A stretch of DNA of 64,000 nt, from positions 88,157,819 to 88,221,818 of the forward strand of contig CM065295.1 in assembly GCA_032871835.1 (NCBI GenBank). Direction: 5' to 3'. Shown piece after piece: positions 44,876 through 57,994 of this stretch (its first letter is position 1; each line of letters begins with the position of its first letter). This DNA comes from Dipteronia dyeriana (lineage: Eukaryota; Streptophyta; Magnoliopsida; Sapindales; Sapindaceae). Both the position numbers and the translations under genes were made by a program. Below the pieces are notes generated by a model. That model saw nothing but the letters and a program-made list of their open reading frames with translations. It did not search any database and was not told where the DNA came from.

Positions 44876-47332
44876 TCAAGGACTACTTCTACATTCAAGG
44901 GGCAAATTGTCCAACCATGAATCATCTAATAGAGGAGCTGACGATTCTGACTCAGTAGGCCATTCGAAACTAACATCTATTTCATCATAGATGATAGGTT
45001 TACATTTCCCATCTCTACTTTGATAAATGGCCCGTAACCAAAGATTGCTGTGCACAAAAACCAAATCACTGAATTTTTCAAGTTCCACTTTGTTACGTTT
45101 CTTGCTATGGATATTCTCAAAGGTGGTCCAGTTCCATTTGCACCAATGGGAACTGCACGGTTGGCTCAGTATCCGTATGGCAGCTCTCTGCAGTGTGGGA
45201 ATTTCATAACCATAGCTTGCCCACCAGTCACCTACAGAGATGCATGACGGCAAATTAGACAATCTTAATGTTTGTAGAAAGTTCATAAAGTAACAATACA
45301 TTCCATCAACTAAAGTGAGCAAGAAATCATCAGACATCAGACAACATCTCTGCAGAACACACGAAGATTGAGAGTAAATCAGGAGCCAACTACAATGCAG
45401 CGCCCAAGGAAATGTCAAAAATATATCCAGCCGAACTGTTAAAAACATATAGATAGCAGTCTTATTCTTGTCTTCATTCATATTCATGAGTCTTTACTGA
45501 GCAATAGTGATTGTTATCATGCGGGGTTACAGATTTTAGACAAACTGTTTTAGCATATAGTGTATTGATATGTGCAACAAAAAATGGGAGTATTCACCAT
45601 CTCCAAGAAAGATGCACTTGAACCCAATGCAATGAGTTGATTAAAGTAACAATAATTTATACATACCTGGGGAATTCAGGGTCCTTCCCATGACTGAAAA
45701 ATCAGTCCCAAGAGCACCTTGAGCGTTGATGTATATCGGATGCTCCTTAGTGATTTCAATTTTATCTTTATCTGTTGTAGCCAACTTTATCATGGCTTCT
45801 TGAAATCCATTCCTCATTCTTAAATCAATCTTGAAGTTAGGGTTGTAGAAAATTGAAGGGTTAAGAAATGCTGCTGCTGCATGTAATGGTGAATGAAGCT
45901 GTATATTCCACCTCCGATCAATTATATCCCAAATGGGCACATATTTCTCTTCAACGCCCTTATAATATGCCTGGATTACAAGCTTTGCCCTCTCTATCCC
46001 CTCATATACATATCCCATAGCAGGCATATCTCCATCAACAATCCTCAAGATTCTAACAAGTGGTTCAGACACGCTAACAGCTTCATGCGCAGACTTCCAA
46101 AATCTATCCAAGAACAACAAGGACTTTATAGCTTGAGCATCAGGATGCCTGCTATAAATGGAGGATAACCACTCTGAATGAGAAAACATTTGCTTTAAAT
46201 TTTCCTCATGAATTACGATGGACCTCAGCGACAGATAATTAGCCACGAATCTAGTAATTCTTGGCCTTATCAGTTCCCGTCCTCCTGTAAACTTTCTCAT
46301 CATATTTAATGTCCATGCATGACTATATATGTACCTCGTGATGGCCTTTGCCTCATCCAAGACCATAGCTACCCATTCTAGTTTACCAATATCCTCCAAC
46401 ATCTTATCAATACAACAAGAAGCACAAGGAGACCAAAACAAAGAACAGTACTTGGCCATGAGAAGTCTTCCTGCATAAACATAACAGGCTGCGCTATCTG
46501 TTATTACTTGAATAACATTTTCCACGCCAACATCCAAGACAACCGACTCAAGCAACTCAAATAAGTAAGTAGTATCATCTTCATGACCTGATACATCAAC
46601 TGACTTCAAAAATAATGTCCCTTTTGGACATGTAACCGAGAATGCAACGAGTGATTTTGTTCTACCGTCAGACCAATTATCACACAAAACTGAGCAACCA
46701 GTTTCTTTCCACTCATCTCTATATTTCTTGTAACAATCATGTATGTCGTCTTTCACTTTTTCCAATAGGGTAGATCTCAACTTTTCATAACTTGGGGCTT
46801 TGTAATCCACCCCACAATCTGCAACAGCGTTCACCATTTCCTGATAATACATCGATTTTGCAGCACTAAAAGGTATAGAATTATGGAAGAAAAAAACAGC
46901 AATTTTTTTATCAGCATCGTCTAGTTTTTGCTTTTGAGCATCATCCAAGATAGGCTGTACACTTGGTGAAGGGTGTGGAAATAACGAAGATGGACAGGTG
47001 CTGCCACGCCGCCCACTAGAGCCATGGTTGGGATGCAAGCCCCCGCTAGCAGAAGAGCTGTTTTGTTGACCATTGGCTTCCTTATCCACCTTTGGTTTTT
47101 TTGAACTTTTCTGTTTCTTGGGAGTGCTTAATATACTTTGAATATGGTCCCGAACATCATCGGGGACTTCAGTACAAGGGATTATATCTTTGTTTTTAAT
47201 TTGAGCTAAATGAAACTTCATCCTGTAAACCCCTCCACTGAACTCTCGATGACAATAATTACACCTCACCTTCTGTCTTGTTGCATCCACAAGCACACAG
47301 TGCTCCCAACAGGCATCTCTTCCACGAACCAT
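44876..47332 (-). CDS. BED zinc finger / DUF659 / hAT-dimerisation protein (domesticated hAT transposase type)
   Basis: Exons 47332-45667 and 45231-44876 (intron 45666-45232, phase 1, GT...TAG) give about 673 residues. The ATG at 47332 (MVRGRDACWEHC) is the first Met; the open frame to 47341 begins with TTG. Residues 5-60 form a BED-type finger (RCNYCHREFSGGVYRMKFHL). A Lys/Ser linker follows. The DUF659 domain has CDNWSDGRTKSLVAF and VIQVITDSAACYVYAG, the positions of the first two acidic residues of hAT transposases. Exon 2 begins with the dimerisation domain (GDWWASYGYEIPTLQRAAIR, SSHWCKWNWTTFENIHSKKRN). No terminal inverted repeats or 8-bp duplication are seen around it, it is intron-containing and intact, and a 5' leader exon is likely. 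All of this suggests a host gene of transposon origin. Known relatives act as nuclear DNA-binding or regulatory proteins; its target is unknown. Confidence 0.88.
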
Positions 47333-47334
47333 GA

Positions 47335-48380
47335 TCTTCAAAAGAATAGCAAATACAGACAGAATATACTTTTTAGCTCAATGTATATAATAAAATCTAT
47401 AAAATTTCATCAACCAATACAGAGAAAACAAAAATGCATTTTCACAATCTAAAGCATAATAAATATTAATGAGACTAAAGAATTTAGAATTTAAATTTGG
47501 TGTAAGAGGCAGAATTGAGATTACAGTGTAATCTAAAGATGGCAATTACAAAAACAAGAACCCTCCATAAACGGATATCAGTAATATATCTACTAAACAA
47601 AACACCCACTAAAGGGAAAACAAAATATATAAACTTTGTTGAAGCATCTTCATTGATCAAACTTAATCTTCCAATACATGCTAAGCAATTAGGTGCATTT
47701 AATCAAAAAAACACGGCCAAGAACTAACTTGAACCGACCGACATTGTCAATTCGATAACATCATCATCATGGAGGCAGCTATTTAACAAAAATATATGAA
47801 GCAGCTATTTAACAAGTTTGATTTCATAAGCAACTATTTCTCATAATACATTTCTCCTGTTTTTTTTTAATCAATTTTTGTATGCTTTTTTTTTTCCAAT
47901 ATATGGAAATTTTATCATTAAAAAACCAGATATTTATCAGAATATTTTTTTCTGCTCAAAAGGTGCCATCTATATCAACATCAGCACTTTATCTTCTAAC
48001 TAATAAATATAAATTCATTGCTTAAATAAAAGCATCAAATGGGTTCAACTCTAATTTTGATTTTTGAAGAATACGATCAAGAACACGATAATAATACTAT
48101 AATTAACCTCAAATCGAACCTTTAAAAATAAAATAAAAAAACACACACGCACTGACGCACAAAAACAAAAACAAAAACAAATTAATTAATTAAACAAAAA
48201 TGAAATGAGGTACCTGTTCTGATAGAGGAGTGCTTCTTCTAAGTAGTTGAAAGCGAAAAAATCGGAGTGGCCGGGATATGGGGAAAATGGGATCGGCGAT
48301 CTGGAGGGACAGGAAGGAACCGAGGAAATGAAAAACCACGGCGATAAATTAGTGTCCTCGCCATAAAGGCTGTAATCGCC
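47335..48380 (-). other. 5' leader intron and leader exon of the BED/hAT gene
   Basis: A donor-like AG/GTACCTC at 48214 and an acceptor-like ttcttttgaag before 47335 suggest a leader exon at about 48380-48214 and an intron of about 880 bp. 48230-48420 is relatively GC-rich (ggccgggatatgggg), fitting a promoter-proximal exon. cDNA would be needed to confirm. Confidence 0.5.
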
Positions 48381-48420
48381 AACGAGGAGTTAACGTGTAA
48401 ATCGTCTAATCCGCGCGTGG

Positions 48421-49777
48421 TTTCAATCTTGTCATGGAGAAATTCTAGGCTGCATCAGATGTATATCATAATATGCTGATGAATGTATTCCAGCCACTTA
48501 TAATTCGACACGTGTAACCATATGGCAGTAAAATAGATGGCAGTAAATTTAAGACCAAAACATTTTATTTTTTCGACCCTAATCTCTACAATGGGATATA
48601 GGTATTATAACACACTCTCTCAGTCTCTCACGTGAGATCAAAAGGTTTGTCATAGAGCTTGAGCTACATTTAAATAATCATGCAAGAGAAACTTGTACTC
48701 AAGAATTCTACAACAATTAGATTTTGATACTATTTTAATAACCATCGGACTAAAAAGTTTAACCGATAAAAAATTGTCAAACTATACGAGTACGGCAAGA
48801 CTCTCGGATGTCTCCAAACTTACCGCTTTGAAAGAAAAACAAAATGTCTCCATACTTAAATATTCAATAACATGGATTCAATCGGCCACTGTGGCTCTAC
48901 TTACCAAAGTTGTATTACAAATTTAATTCGCCATATTATTACTATAATGATAATAATAATAATAATACAGTTGATTAAAGAATTTTTTTTGCTTTTACAA
49001 ACACATATATATTTATTAAAATCGGAAAGAATTCGCAAGCAATTGAAAAAACGGATTTCCAAATGTCTATCATTGGAAATAAAATAACAAAATTAGTGCC
49101 GCTTCACGTCAATAACAAGATAATGACTGCAAATCAGAAAGCGACGTTTTCGACATCATTCGAAGAAGTGAAGGCTTTTTTATTTTCAACAACATTCATC
49201 ATCTGCCCAACTAAGGCAACTAGAAAGCACTCTTGAGCTTTTTCCCTGGCGAATTTCAATCTTAGACATCATAGAGAAAGGGCCAATAAGTTTGACTAAA
49301 TTGAACAACTTCCACAAACAAGGCATTAAATTTCTATTTGCAATCCATTTTTTCATTGAAACATCTTCACATGTTAGGATCAAGTGCTACTACATACGTT
49401 GTTTCCAACAGCATTGACAAGCAGTTGTATATGATATCACGGTCACTGCGTTTATACTTGGAATTTCATTGTATAAAGATGTCATAAAGAAAAGTTTGAC
49501 ATCAAAAACTGAAAACAAGGTTCCAACTCTTGCAAGTTTGATATAAGGAAACAATGTCAACTTACTTTTGCATCAAAACAGTTCAAATATGTAGAGAACA
49601 AAAGCTTTCAAACAACACATCGAGTTCCACACGAAGCAATGAGAACTCGGCATGCAATTTAATTGGGGTGAGAACAATTAGTGTTTGGTTTATTTTCCTG
49701 GCAAAAATCCCAGCGCAACTCAAACTGGCAATTAGATCGCACTCACATATATGACTTGAAAGCCTTCCTCAAGTATA
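48421..49777. other. Intergenic; shared upstream/3' flank
   Basis: No credible ORF. (AAT)n at 48955-48966. Bases 49640-49777 probably include the 3' untranslated region of the CHCH gene. Confidence 0.4.
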
Positions 49778-50311
49778 CTAATTTGTTGAACTCACTAGCT
49801 GCCTAGCTTTGCGAGAACAATCTGCATATTTTTTAAGCAGACGATGACATTTCAGGGGGTCCTCGATAGATTCCTTGTAACATGCCTCAGAGGCTTCTTT
49901 CTCAGCCAAGCAGAGCAAAGGCTTCTGGTAAGGAAGCTTAAACTCCTGATCACGAAGAGTTTTAGCTCTTTCTGTCATTTCCTGTACCATGTTATTTTCC
50001 TGCTTGTTTACTTTTTCCAAAACCCTCTCACTATCTTGCAGAACAGATCGAATTGCATCCAACTCCACAGACTGTGCAGGTGGGTTTACTGGCAGGAACA
50101 ATGGCGGCTGAAGTGGCCATCCTGGAGGAGTAGCCCCCTTTTGTGTTTTAGGATCATCCAATACTTGCTTCTGGTTTACCTTAGTTTGGGGCGGTTGACG
50201 CTCCCGCAATATCTTTGTTTTAGTTTTCTTTGTTTTCTTCTTCAACTTCTCACCATCCTCAGCGAGTCGATTGACAAGGTTGGCACTAATTTGAATGGTA
50301 AAATCACCCAT
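49778..50311 (-). CDS. Twin-CX9C (CHCH) protein, probable mitochondrial intermembrane-space protein
   Basis: A single coding exon of 177 residues. It starts MGDFTIQISANLVNRL, then has a basic Lys-rich stretch (KLKKKTKKTKTKI), a Pro-rich segment (PPGWPLQPPLFLPVNPP), a probable coiled coil (RSVLQDSERVLEKVNKQENN), and a C-terminal CHCH fold. The Cys spacing there is C-x9-C (CLAEKEASEAC) and again C-x9-C (CHRLLKKYADC). The twin-CX9C pattern is oxidatively folded in the mitochondrial intermembrane space. The architecture resembles MICOS MIC19/MIC25-type proteins, which shape cristae, but I cannot assign it to a named subunit. The ORF is intact and full-length. An acceptor-like tctttttcag just upstream (before 50336) indicates that the leader is spliced. 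Confidence 0.85.
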   Translation of the reverse strand: MGDFTIQISANLVNRLAEDGEKLKKKTKKTKTKILRERQPPQTKVNQKQVLDDPKTQKGATPPGWPLQPPLFLPVNPPAQSVELDAIRSVLQDSERVLEKVNKQENNMVQEMTERAKTLRDQEFKLPYQKPLLCLAEKEASEACYKESIEDPLKCHRLLKKYADCSRKARQLVSSTN

Positions 50312-53237
50312 TATACAGCAACCCTAGACAAAACAACTGAAAAAGATTCATGTAAGTTGTGTGCCAAATGAGAAACAATATTGCAGAATTTCTTCACACT
50401 CTTTACACTTTGCTTTTTTACATAAGAACCAAATTTGTATTAATATAATGAACATATAGAGATAATTAGTGAAGAGATGTCCAAGGCAAGAAACAACACA
50501 GTGGTAACACACTCAATATATCAACAATACGTCAGCATATCCCCTCATATGAAGGTAGAGGATTTAAAAGAAGGCACACATAAGAGAATAGATTTTGTGG
50601 GCAAATGATAGAATTAGGAATCAATCTTTGAGACAGTGTAGCCTTCCTTCACATAAGCACAAATTTCAACCTATAAAGACTGCTAGTAATTCAGGTGCCT
50701 CTAAACTGAAGCACAAAAAGCAAATGGTTCAATGACAATCAGAAAGAAAGACAGACGCAAACAGCCACAGGCTCTTGTCAGGCCTGAACTTGTAACCGTT
50801 GAAAAGATTGTTAATCAGCTAAAAACATGGTTTTCAAGTGTAGAGAAATCAGATTGATTTTTTCTAACAGTCAAGTAGAGATGGCAACAGGACAGGACAT
50901 GGCAGAGCTGAGCCAAGGATGTCATCCGCGGCAACGCTCTGGCCCCACTCTGGTATGATCCCTATCCCCACCCCACTCACCGCTTCTGGTGGTGTATGGT
51001 GCATTCCTTTGGCTAAAAAAGTTAATATCTTATTTGGTTAACAAAAGAAAACAGACAATGTAGTATCAAAAGATTCAAATCTCCCATGCAAAAGGGGAAC
51101 AAAAAAGAAAGAAAGGAAATGAAGTACTACATGAAAAAGATTAAAGAAAAAGCAAAAGAAATAATAATAAAGAAACAGAAGAAAGAACCAGCAAGATCAA
51201 GCAAAGGCTATGTTTGGTGCATTTTCCTCTAATGTCTACATAGAAGGCACTGTATTTCTCTCTATGCCAGCCTGCTCACTTTCCCAAGTGTTAGTGGCTC
51301 TAACTTCAATCTCACAACTCACCCAAACACAATCATCATCTTCCCATGGGTAACTATTGAGAGCTCACAAAATTGCATAGAAATGAAATGAACAGTGAAT
51401 AAAAAGTCCACAAGCACTAGATAATTGATGGAATTGATAATACTTGAGATATTAACATTAAATGAATAACAGGTTACATTGAATAAATAAGAGAGATAAA
51501 GAGAGGGAGAAGAGATTAACAAATATCAATGAATGAAATGGGTTTGGTTGCTGCGCTGGTGGTGTTGTTTCAATAGTTTTGTTGTTCTTTTGACAGAGAA
51601 AGTGAAAAGATAATATTCAGAAGAGTAAGAAAAAAGGATAAAAGATTCATGAGGTTGAAAGCTTCGGAAGTGTGGAGGCAGCACCAAAAGATAATGTTGA
51701 TGTGAGGCAAAGAAAGACGAGATAAGGGTTTTTATTTTCTTTTCTTAGACAACATACACAACTCTTAAGGAAGATGCAGAAAATATATAATAAATTGTAA
51801 AGAAGAAAGCAGGAAACAAGGCACTGGACCTCCATCCACCCAAAAACAAACCATGAACAAGAACAACGGCAGGTATGCAAGTCCACATACTTAACACCAG
51901 AACTACAACTGATTAACAGTCAGTATGCATTATCTTTCAACAGCATATATTGAAGACAATCCAAGCTCACTGTTATCAACACGGTTCATCAATAATGGCA
52001 AGATGATGAACTGGTCTTCGTAAAAAAAAAAAAAAATCTTGCTTCTTCTCTCTTACTTAAGTTTGTTCCTTTAATTTTATTTTTTTTAAATTTGGTTATA
52101 CTTCATGTCTATGTTTAGAAAGACAATGAAAATTTTTTGAGAGGCTTCACTATGTTTCCTTCTTCTTCTTTTTTCATAAATAATGAAAGATAAAGCACCA
52201 AAGAGTACATGCAAACTGTAAAAGAGAAGAACCAAAAAAAAATTAGAAACAATAACTAATGTCTGAAATATAGAAGATCGAGAATCTCTAGAAGAAAACT
52301 AAAAAACTCAAAGGTGGTGGAAATAACCGGTCCATGAGAACAAGTTCCTCAAGATTCCCATCTTCAACCTCAATAGGTGAGTGTCAAACATCTTTAAAAC
52401 TATACAATACCTTTCTAATCAGAGGTTTCCAAAACATAGTCCTTTCCAACTAATCACCATCATAAGCATAAGGCATAGGACCCAAATAAAGAGAGAAGCA
52501 TTGATCACAGTGTTCTAGCAAACTAATGAATAACAACCCAACACCATCTATCCTTAAATTTCACATATATAGTACGGACTAAGCACCAATTTTTTCCTCG
52601 CGAAACTTAAGTCTTTCATTAACTTTTGTGTGCACTGCCAAATTTAGTTTAGAACTTTCTGTTTCTTATAAATTTCATGAAATTAATGGGGCAATAAATT
52701 CCAGGTATTATAATCCATAAATAGTTGTTTTTCATGTAGATTAAAATAGCTTCCCTCGGTCCTATATTATGTTAATTTGTGTACTTGAGTTTCTTATGCA
52801 ACATTTTCTCAAGTCTACCTCAAGAAATTTCTCAATAATGTATAAATTGGTATTCTAATCACTAAAAGAAAGCAAATACTCAAAAGCATGAATGTACCAA
52901 ATAGAAACAGCAAAAATACGAACTCCTAATTTTAGTAAAACATTTTGTTGATTGTAACAAACTTAATACATCTGGTAATTGTTGAAAATTGAAGCTCACA
53001 AAACATTGCTCCTGTAATCACCAGAACGTTATAACAATAAAAACCTGGATGTCAATAGCGTCAAGACAGTCTGATTCAACACAGAAAACAAGATTTCATG
53101 TTGAGAGATAAAACCCTAAATGCCAACCATAAATCACAAAGCAGAATCTAACTGAATCAAGATTCGAGATATAATACTAATCACTGATTTACTGATGAAT
53201 AAATCTGATAAAATTATAAAAGCAATCAAAGGATTAC
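50312..53237 (-). other. Probable long 5' leader intron of the CHCH gene
   Basis: Nearly 2.9 kb without a gene lies between the acceptor at about 50337 and the donor at 53237. The hAT-MITE-like string ggcaacaggacagg...ccccaccccactcacc at 50885-50985 is the only recognisable insert. Short ORFs at 51319 and 51647 are unsupported. Confidence 0.5.
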
Positions 53238-53295
53238 CTTGAAAGTAATTGTAGTCGCTGCCGGGTTCCGACTTGCGAGCTCGCTGCTTCCATGT
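53238..53295 (-). other. Putative first (leader) exon of the CHCH gene
   Basis: The minus strand has an ATG at 53293, a GC-rich stretch (cgagctcgcaagtcgg), and ends ...TTTCAAG/GTAATCC, a good donor. It would splice to 50336. If the ATG at 53293 were used it would give a short upstream ORF of about 18 codons before the splice; whether it is translated is unknown. Confidence 0.45.
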
Positions 53296-55153
53296 TAATT
53301 TAATTGTTACAATAAATTAAGTAAGAAAATTCAAGAAGAGAGAATTGTAACCAGATCCCTGAGGTTTTGTATAATTGTATCTAGAACTGCATATATGTTT
53401 TTTATACACTAACACCCCCTTTACTTAACCGCTGTTAAGCCTTCCGTTAGTTCACCTGCTTTGACCTTTAAATTCCCAATACTACCCCTCTTATATGAAC
53501 ATAAGAAAAGAAAAAAACAATAAAATATGGGAGGTCCTATGAAGACCGGGTTGGAATGGTTGCTGATATTTATTCCCTAATTTTTGTTGTTGTATGTGTC
53601 TGTTATAATCATACAGATCTTGTTGGGGAAGAAGGGTTGGGTTGAATTTTTGTTTCTCGCATCTATTTGTTTACAGGAAAAAAAAAATGAAAATTTCCCA
53701 AGAATTTGTTAGAGGTTTTGTGACTCTTGTCTGTTCACATGTATTTTTTAATAATATATTTTATTTAAAATATGTTTTTTTAATATATTTTGGCTTTAAA
53801 AAAATGAATAGGGTTAATGGTAATCTCTAAAAAATTCTTTTATTGTTTTAGAGTGACACACCCCCTACCGGTTTATTTATACCTCGCTTTTTAATTATTT
53901 AGTATAGTTTTTTTTTTCCTTGATTAAAATTACTTAAAGGAACGTACAATTTAAGGAAAAAAAATCGTCAAAATAAATCTAATAAAAATCCCACATTTCT
54001 TTTTGAAAAAAAAAATCCCACATTTTTTTTAATCTGATTCTTGGAGAAAAAAAAACTCAGCTATTAAACCCTAAAATTTACTGATATCAAGCATCCGAAT
54101 ATAATTCATTCTCTATAATCAAGTTTGAAGTTTACTTTCTCTTATAATGATATTAAGTTATCGGTATGTTGAAACAACTCTATTTTTTTCTTTTCTTATC
54201 CTCCCGAAATAAACAGTAAAAGAAAAAAAGATCTCCAACTTTGTTAAACTTTTACTCCAACTCAACCCTTATCATCTCAGCCCAACTCTGCTTATATACA
54301 TCATCTACCCCCAGCCACCGGTACCAGCAACAGCGCCGCTACATAGCTCTCTTCACTTTATATCATGGTCTTGCCAGACACACTTACTAGTCATTTTTTT
54401 ATTATTAGATAAGGTACTGGGTGATAAGAATATATTGTTGCGGTCTGATAAATAATAAAAAAGGTCCAAGAGAAATCGTTGTAGGAAACTTTGTCGTTTA
54501 CAATAGTCATGAAAGAATTGGCCGAGAGTACAACGATTGTGTTATGTGGGGAGGATTTTGAAGACAAGACATGTGTAGAGTTTTTTACAAATGAGAACAT
54601 GTCTAACATATAGGTTGCATCAACAAATGGTTGACCAAGAGCAAGCAATGTCCACCTTGTAGTTCCAATGTTATTGGCAATAGTATGCCTTGAAAAAATA
54701 AAGAATTAGCTAGGTTTATTCTCCATTTACGCATGGTTACATGATACATATATATATATATAATTCTTTTGTTTATTTTCCTATTTTTTCTATTTTGTGT
54801 TTTTTTTTCTTGTATTAATTTTCTCTTGTTCTTTAAAAAAAAAAAAGAATAAAAAAACTTTTTTAAAAAAAAAAATTAAATAAATCGTTCAATGGAGGTG
54901 AGAGAGATGTATATAGAGATTAGAGATTAGGTGTATTAAGTTTGAAAAAAAAATGTATAAATAATCTGATAGGGGTATGTCAATAGCATCACTATTTTAT
55001 TTCAAATCTATACAGATCATATCTGTGTAAGGCCATAAGGGTATTTTGGACATTGAATAAGAAAACTAAGTCAATCACACGGAATTTAATACTGACGTTA
55101 AGTGAAAGGGCCACATGTAGAAATACGATTACCCTCCATCCAGCTGCATGTAG
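53296..55153. other. Intergenic
   Basis: No supported gene. 53350-53480 and 54990-55130 contain strings common in plant MITEs (atccctgaggtttt; aatacccttatgg) without clear ends. Several poly(A)/poly(T) runs occur between 53680 and 54060, and (TA)n at 54748-54762. Confidence 0.35.
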
Positions 55154-55161
55154 GTCAAGCC

Positions 55162-55755
55162 TAGGGATGGCAATTTGACCCGCACCCGCGGGCACCCGTC
55201 CGAACCCGACCCTGTAGGGTCGGGTGTGGATGGTGAATTTACGACCCGTGAACCCATTTAATGAAAAACCCGGTGGGTTCACGGGCGGGTGCGGGTTGAA
55301 AAAACGAACCCGCAGGTTAGACCTGCGAACTCGTATAAATAAAATAATTGTATATAAACATACATAGACATTTGAATTATTTTTTATCTTTTTATTTTTA
55401 TGGTTATTATAGTTTTGTAATGTATCAGGTAGGGAATTAGAAATGGAAATTTAATTCAATTAAGTATCAAATAGATGATTACATGTGGAAATTTACAAAT
55501 GACAAATCGTGGGTTCGCGAGTTGCTAGTTTATGGGGATCCCACGGGTGAAGCATCCACCTGTGAACCCACATTGTTTCGCGGGTTCGCAGGTGAGAGTA
55601 TGGCTGCAGCCATAACCCGCGGGTTCAAATCCGTCCGCAAACCCGTTTACCTTCACGGGTTCGAGAGCGGACATGGGTGAGAGAAATTTTCACGGGTGAG
55701 GGTTTGGATTTGGATTTTACAAAACCCACTCGAACCCGACCCACTGTCATCCCTA
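55162..55755. mobile_element. 594-bp hAT-type MITE with 8-bp target duplication
   Basis: The element begins tagggatggcaa and ends tgtcatcccta. GTCAAGCC is duplicated at 55154-55161 and 55756-55763. The ends carry CCCG/CGGGT-rich arms (acccgcgggcacccg; gggttcgagagcgg). The open frame inside it (55483-55680) is a product of the repeats. Confidence 0.9.
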
Positions 55756-55763
55756 GTCAAGCC

Positions 55764-56270
55764 TCATTGGTGGTCAGTGCAATTCCCCCTCGCAAGAACA
55801 GCAGTGTTAACATATTAAAAGTCTAAACTATCCAAATAGGCAAATAGTCATGTCCGGATGACAATTTTACCCTTACACTATCAATTTCATTTCATATCAC
55901 TACTAAAGATGAATAACGTTTTTTATTTACTATCGTCATAATCGGAGACGAGGGATATTTTCAAAATTGATTCCAATTGTTTATAAAATCGTGTGTGAAT
56001 ATATAATTATATAAACGAGATTATATAATTATGTTATGATCATGTTTTTATTTAAATTCAAATATTAGTTTTTGCTTTAAATTTAAATAAACAGATAAAT
56101 TCTTTTTTAAAATAAGATTAGATTGATTTTTTAATTTATCTAACCTCTTATTTGTTATATGGTAGTTAGTTTGTAATCTCTGTACATGGAGATTTGCTAT
56201 CAATAAAAGGAAGAGGAAAGTTTTCAGCAATATGTTATTGAGGTAAGTTTTCAGCAATATGTTATTGAGT
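55764..56270. other. Intergenic, nothing recognised
   Basis: AT-rich. A short duplication, gttttcagcaatatgttattgag, occurs in tandem at about 56221 and 56249. Confidence 0.45.
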
Positions 56271-56765
56271 AACGAGTAATGTTAAGCTTTCTAACAAAAA
56301 ATCTAAAAAACTTTTCAGATGATGTTAACACGTAGACATTACCCCGGTTCAGTTCCAATCGTTGAACCTGCCCTCCCAAAACCGGATTGTAACCAGAAAT
56401 TCGGTTTCGGAACCAGATCCGGATCGAAAATCGGAACCCATAAGGCTCCCGCTCCAATTCTTCAATTCTTAAAAACCGGAGTGGAAACGACAGTTCCACT
56501 AATTTTCTTTTAAAAAAAATAATCGAAATAAAAAAAAAAACAAAGCAAGGTGGAAGATGACCTGTGGCTAACTGGCTGTGGATCTCTACCACCATCCAAT
56601 CTATCATCACCTAAACTCAAAATCCACCATCACAAACCGGTCAAACACAAACACATCCACTGATACACACACTCATGATCCACCACACTAGTCAAAACTA
56701 GTCAAACGCACACATACCACAGCAAACTCAAAATCCACCACCACCTAAACTCAATCATATATATC

Positions 56766-56870
56766 CACCGACCATCAGGGGCAGCCCTGGGGTGGGTCAA
56801 GGGTTGGCGCCCGTCCTGAGCCCATCATGTCTAGAGGCCCCAAACAAATGAGGTGAGTTATTGTTATGGG
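56766..56870. repeat. Possible hAT-end fragment
   Basis: caggggcagccctggggtgggtc resembles the CAGGGGCGGA-type terminus of Ac-like hAT elements. No second end was found. Confidence 0.3.
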
Positions 56871-56997
56871 TTAAGGTGTAAAAAAAAACTCTAAAAACAA
56901 AAGCTCAAACAATACCAACAAAAAATTAGAAACTGATCCAATTCGTTTTATTCTAATACAAAACCTTTTTTTAAAAGTTTTATAATTTCCTATCAAC

Positions 56998-57000
<3 letters not shown>

Positions 57001-57087
<87 letters not shown>
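57001..57087. repeat. Compound (AC)n-(TA)n microsatellite
   Basis: About 40 bp of alternating AC followed by about 45 bp of alternating TA, directly upstream of the Copia 5' LTR. Confidence 0.95.
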
Positions 57088-57089
<2 letters not shown>

Positions 57090-57106
57090 TTCATTTCATC
57101 TTCACT

Positions 57107-57470
57107 TGTTGGGTTGTGAAGCTTGAATTCTATTATGTTTAGAATTGGTTCTCTATTCTATTTAGGAGTGTTTTATTGTTTTATTTAGGAAATGATTCTT
57201 ACTAGCTTTAGGTTAGACCTTATTGTAAATACTCATGTAATTCTTGTGTGTAATGTGTGCAGCATAGAAATGAGAGAAAAGAATATTGAGAGCCATAAGG
57301 AGAGAGATATTTTTTCGCTATTGTAAACACCAATTTCATAGTGAAAGTTGAGTGCAGGTATGCTCCTTGGATGTAGGCTTACACCGAACCGCATAAAATC
57401 TCGTGCCTTTTATATTTATTTTGGTTGTGTGTTTGTTTGTATATATTCCATAAGTTGATACACCCACAAC
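57107..57470 (+). repeat. 5' LTR of the deleted Copia
   Basis: 364 bp, directly repeated at 59071-59435. It contains a TATA-like ttataaatactc-type region (seen as attgtaaatactcatgtaa) and a (t)gcctttta-type 3' end. Confidence 0.88.
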
Positions 57471-57994
57471 TGGTATTAGAGCCTAAGTTATAAGGCTTAC
57501 GGCATACTAGGGTAGGATCTAGAGTTGAGGATTCTGTAGCACAAGGTTCCAGGAGTCCGAAACAGCAGCCGCACCGTCGGAGCAGCCACTGCCGGAACAG
57601 TTGCCGTCGAAGAAGCCGTCGCCGGCCACGAAAAGTGAGTTGTCACCTCTCACACCATTAGGATCAGAAAGAGCCGATCTACAAGTTTCTCTTCTAGGTC
57701 GTCTTCAAAAGATCACTGGAAAGTGGTCAAATCGGTCGACGAAGGTTGAAGAGGAGTGGTTTCATCGCCCAGTTGCCGCAGGTGAGTTGAGCGACACCAC
57801 CACCACCAAAAAAAGTGGAAATAGATGATCTTCAAGATTGTTTTCTGGATCGTCATCAACCGAGCAACTGAAAGTCCTCAAATCGACCGTCGAAGTGTTG
57901 AAGAACTGAACGGTTATAGTCAGATCTACGCAGTTTCATCGTGAATCTGACAGCTTCGTGAAATCTTTTAGATCTGGTACAGATTGGGAATCGA

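Noticed and set aside
54391..54648. 85-codon minus-strand ORF
   Set aside because: No recognisable domain, low complexity ends, and no splice partners. It could be a retroelement scrap but I cannot support that.
55483..55680. 65-codon ORF
   Set aside because: Lies inside the hAT MITE and reads its GGGTTCGCGGG repeats.
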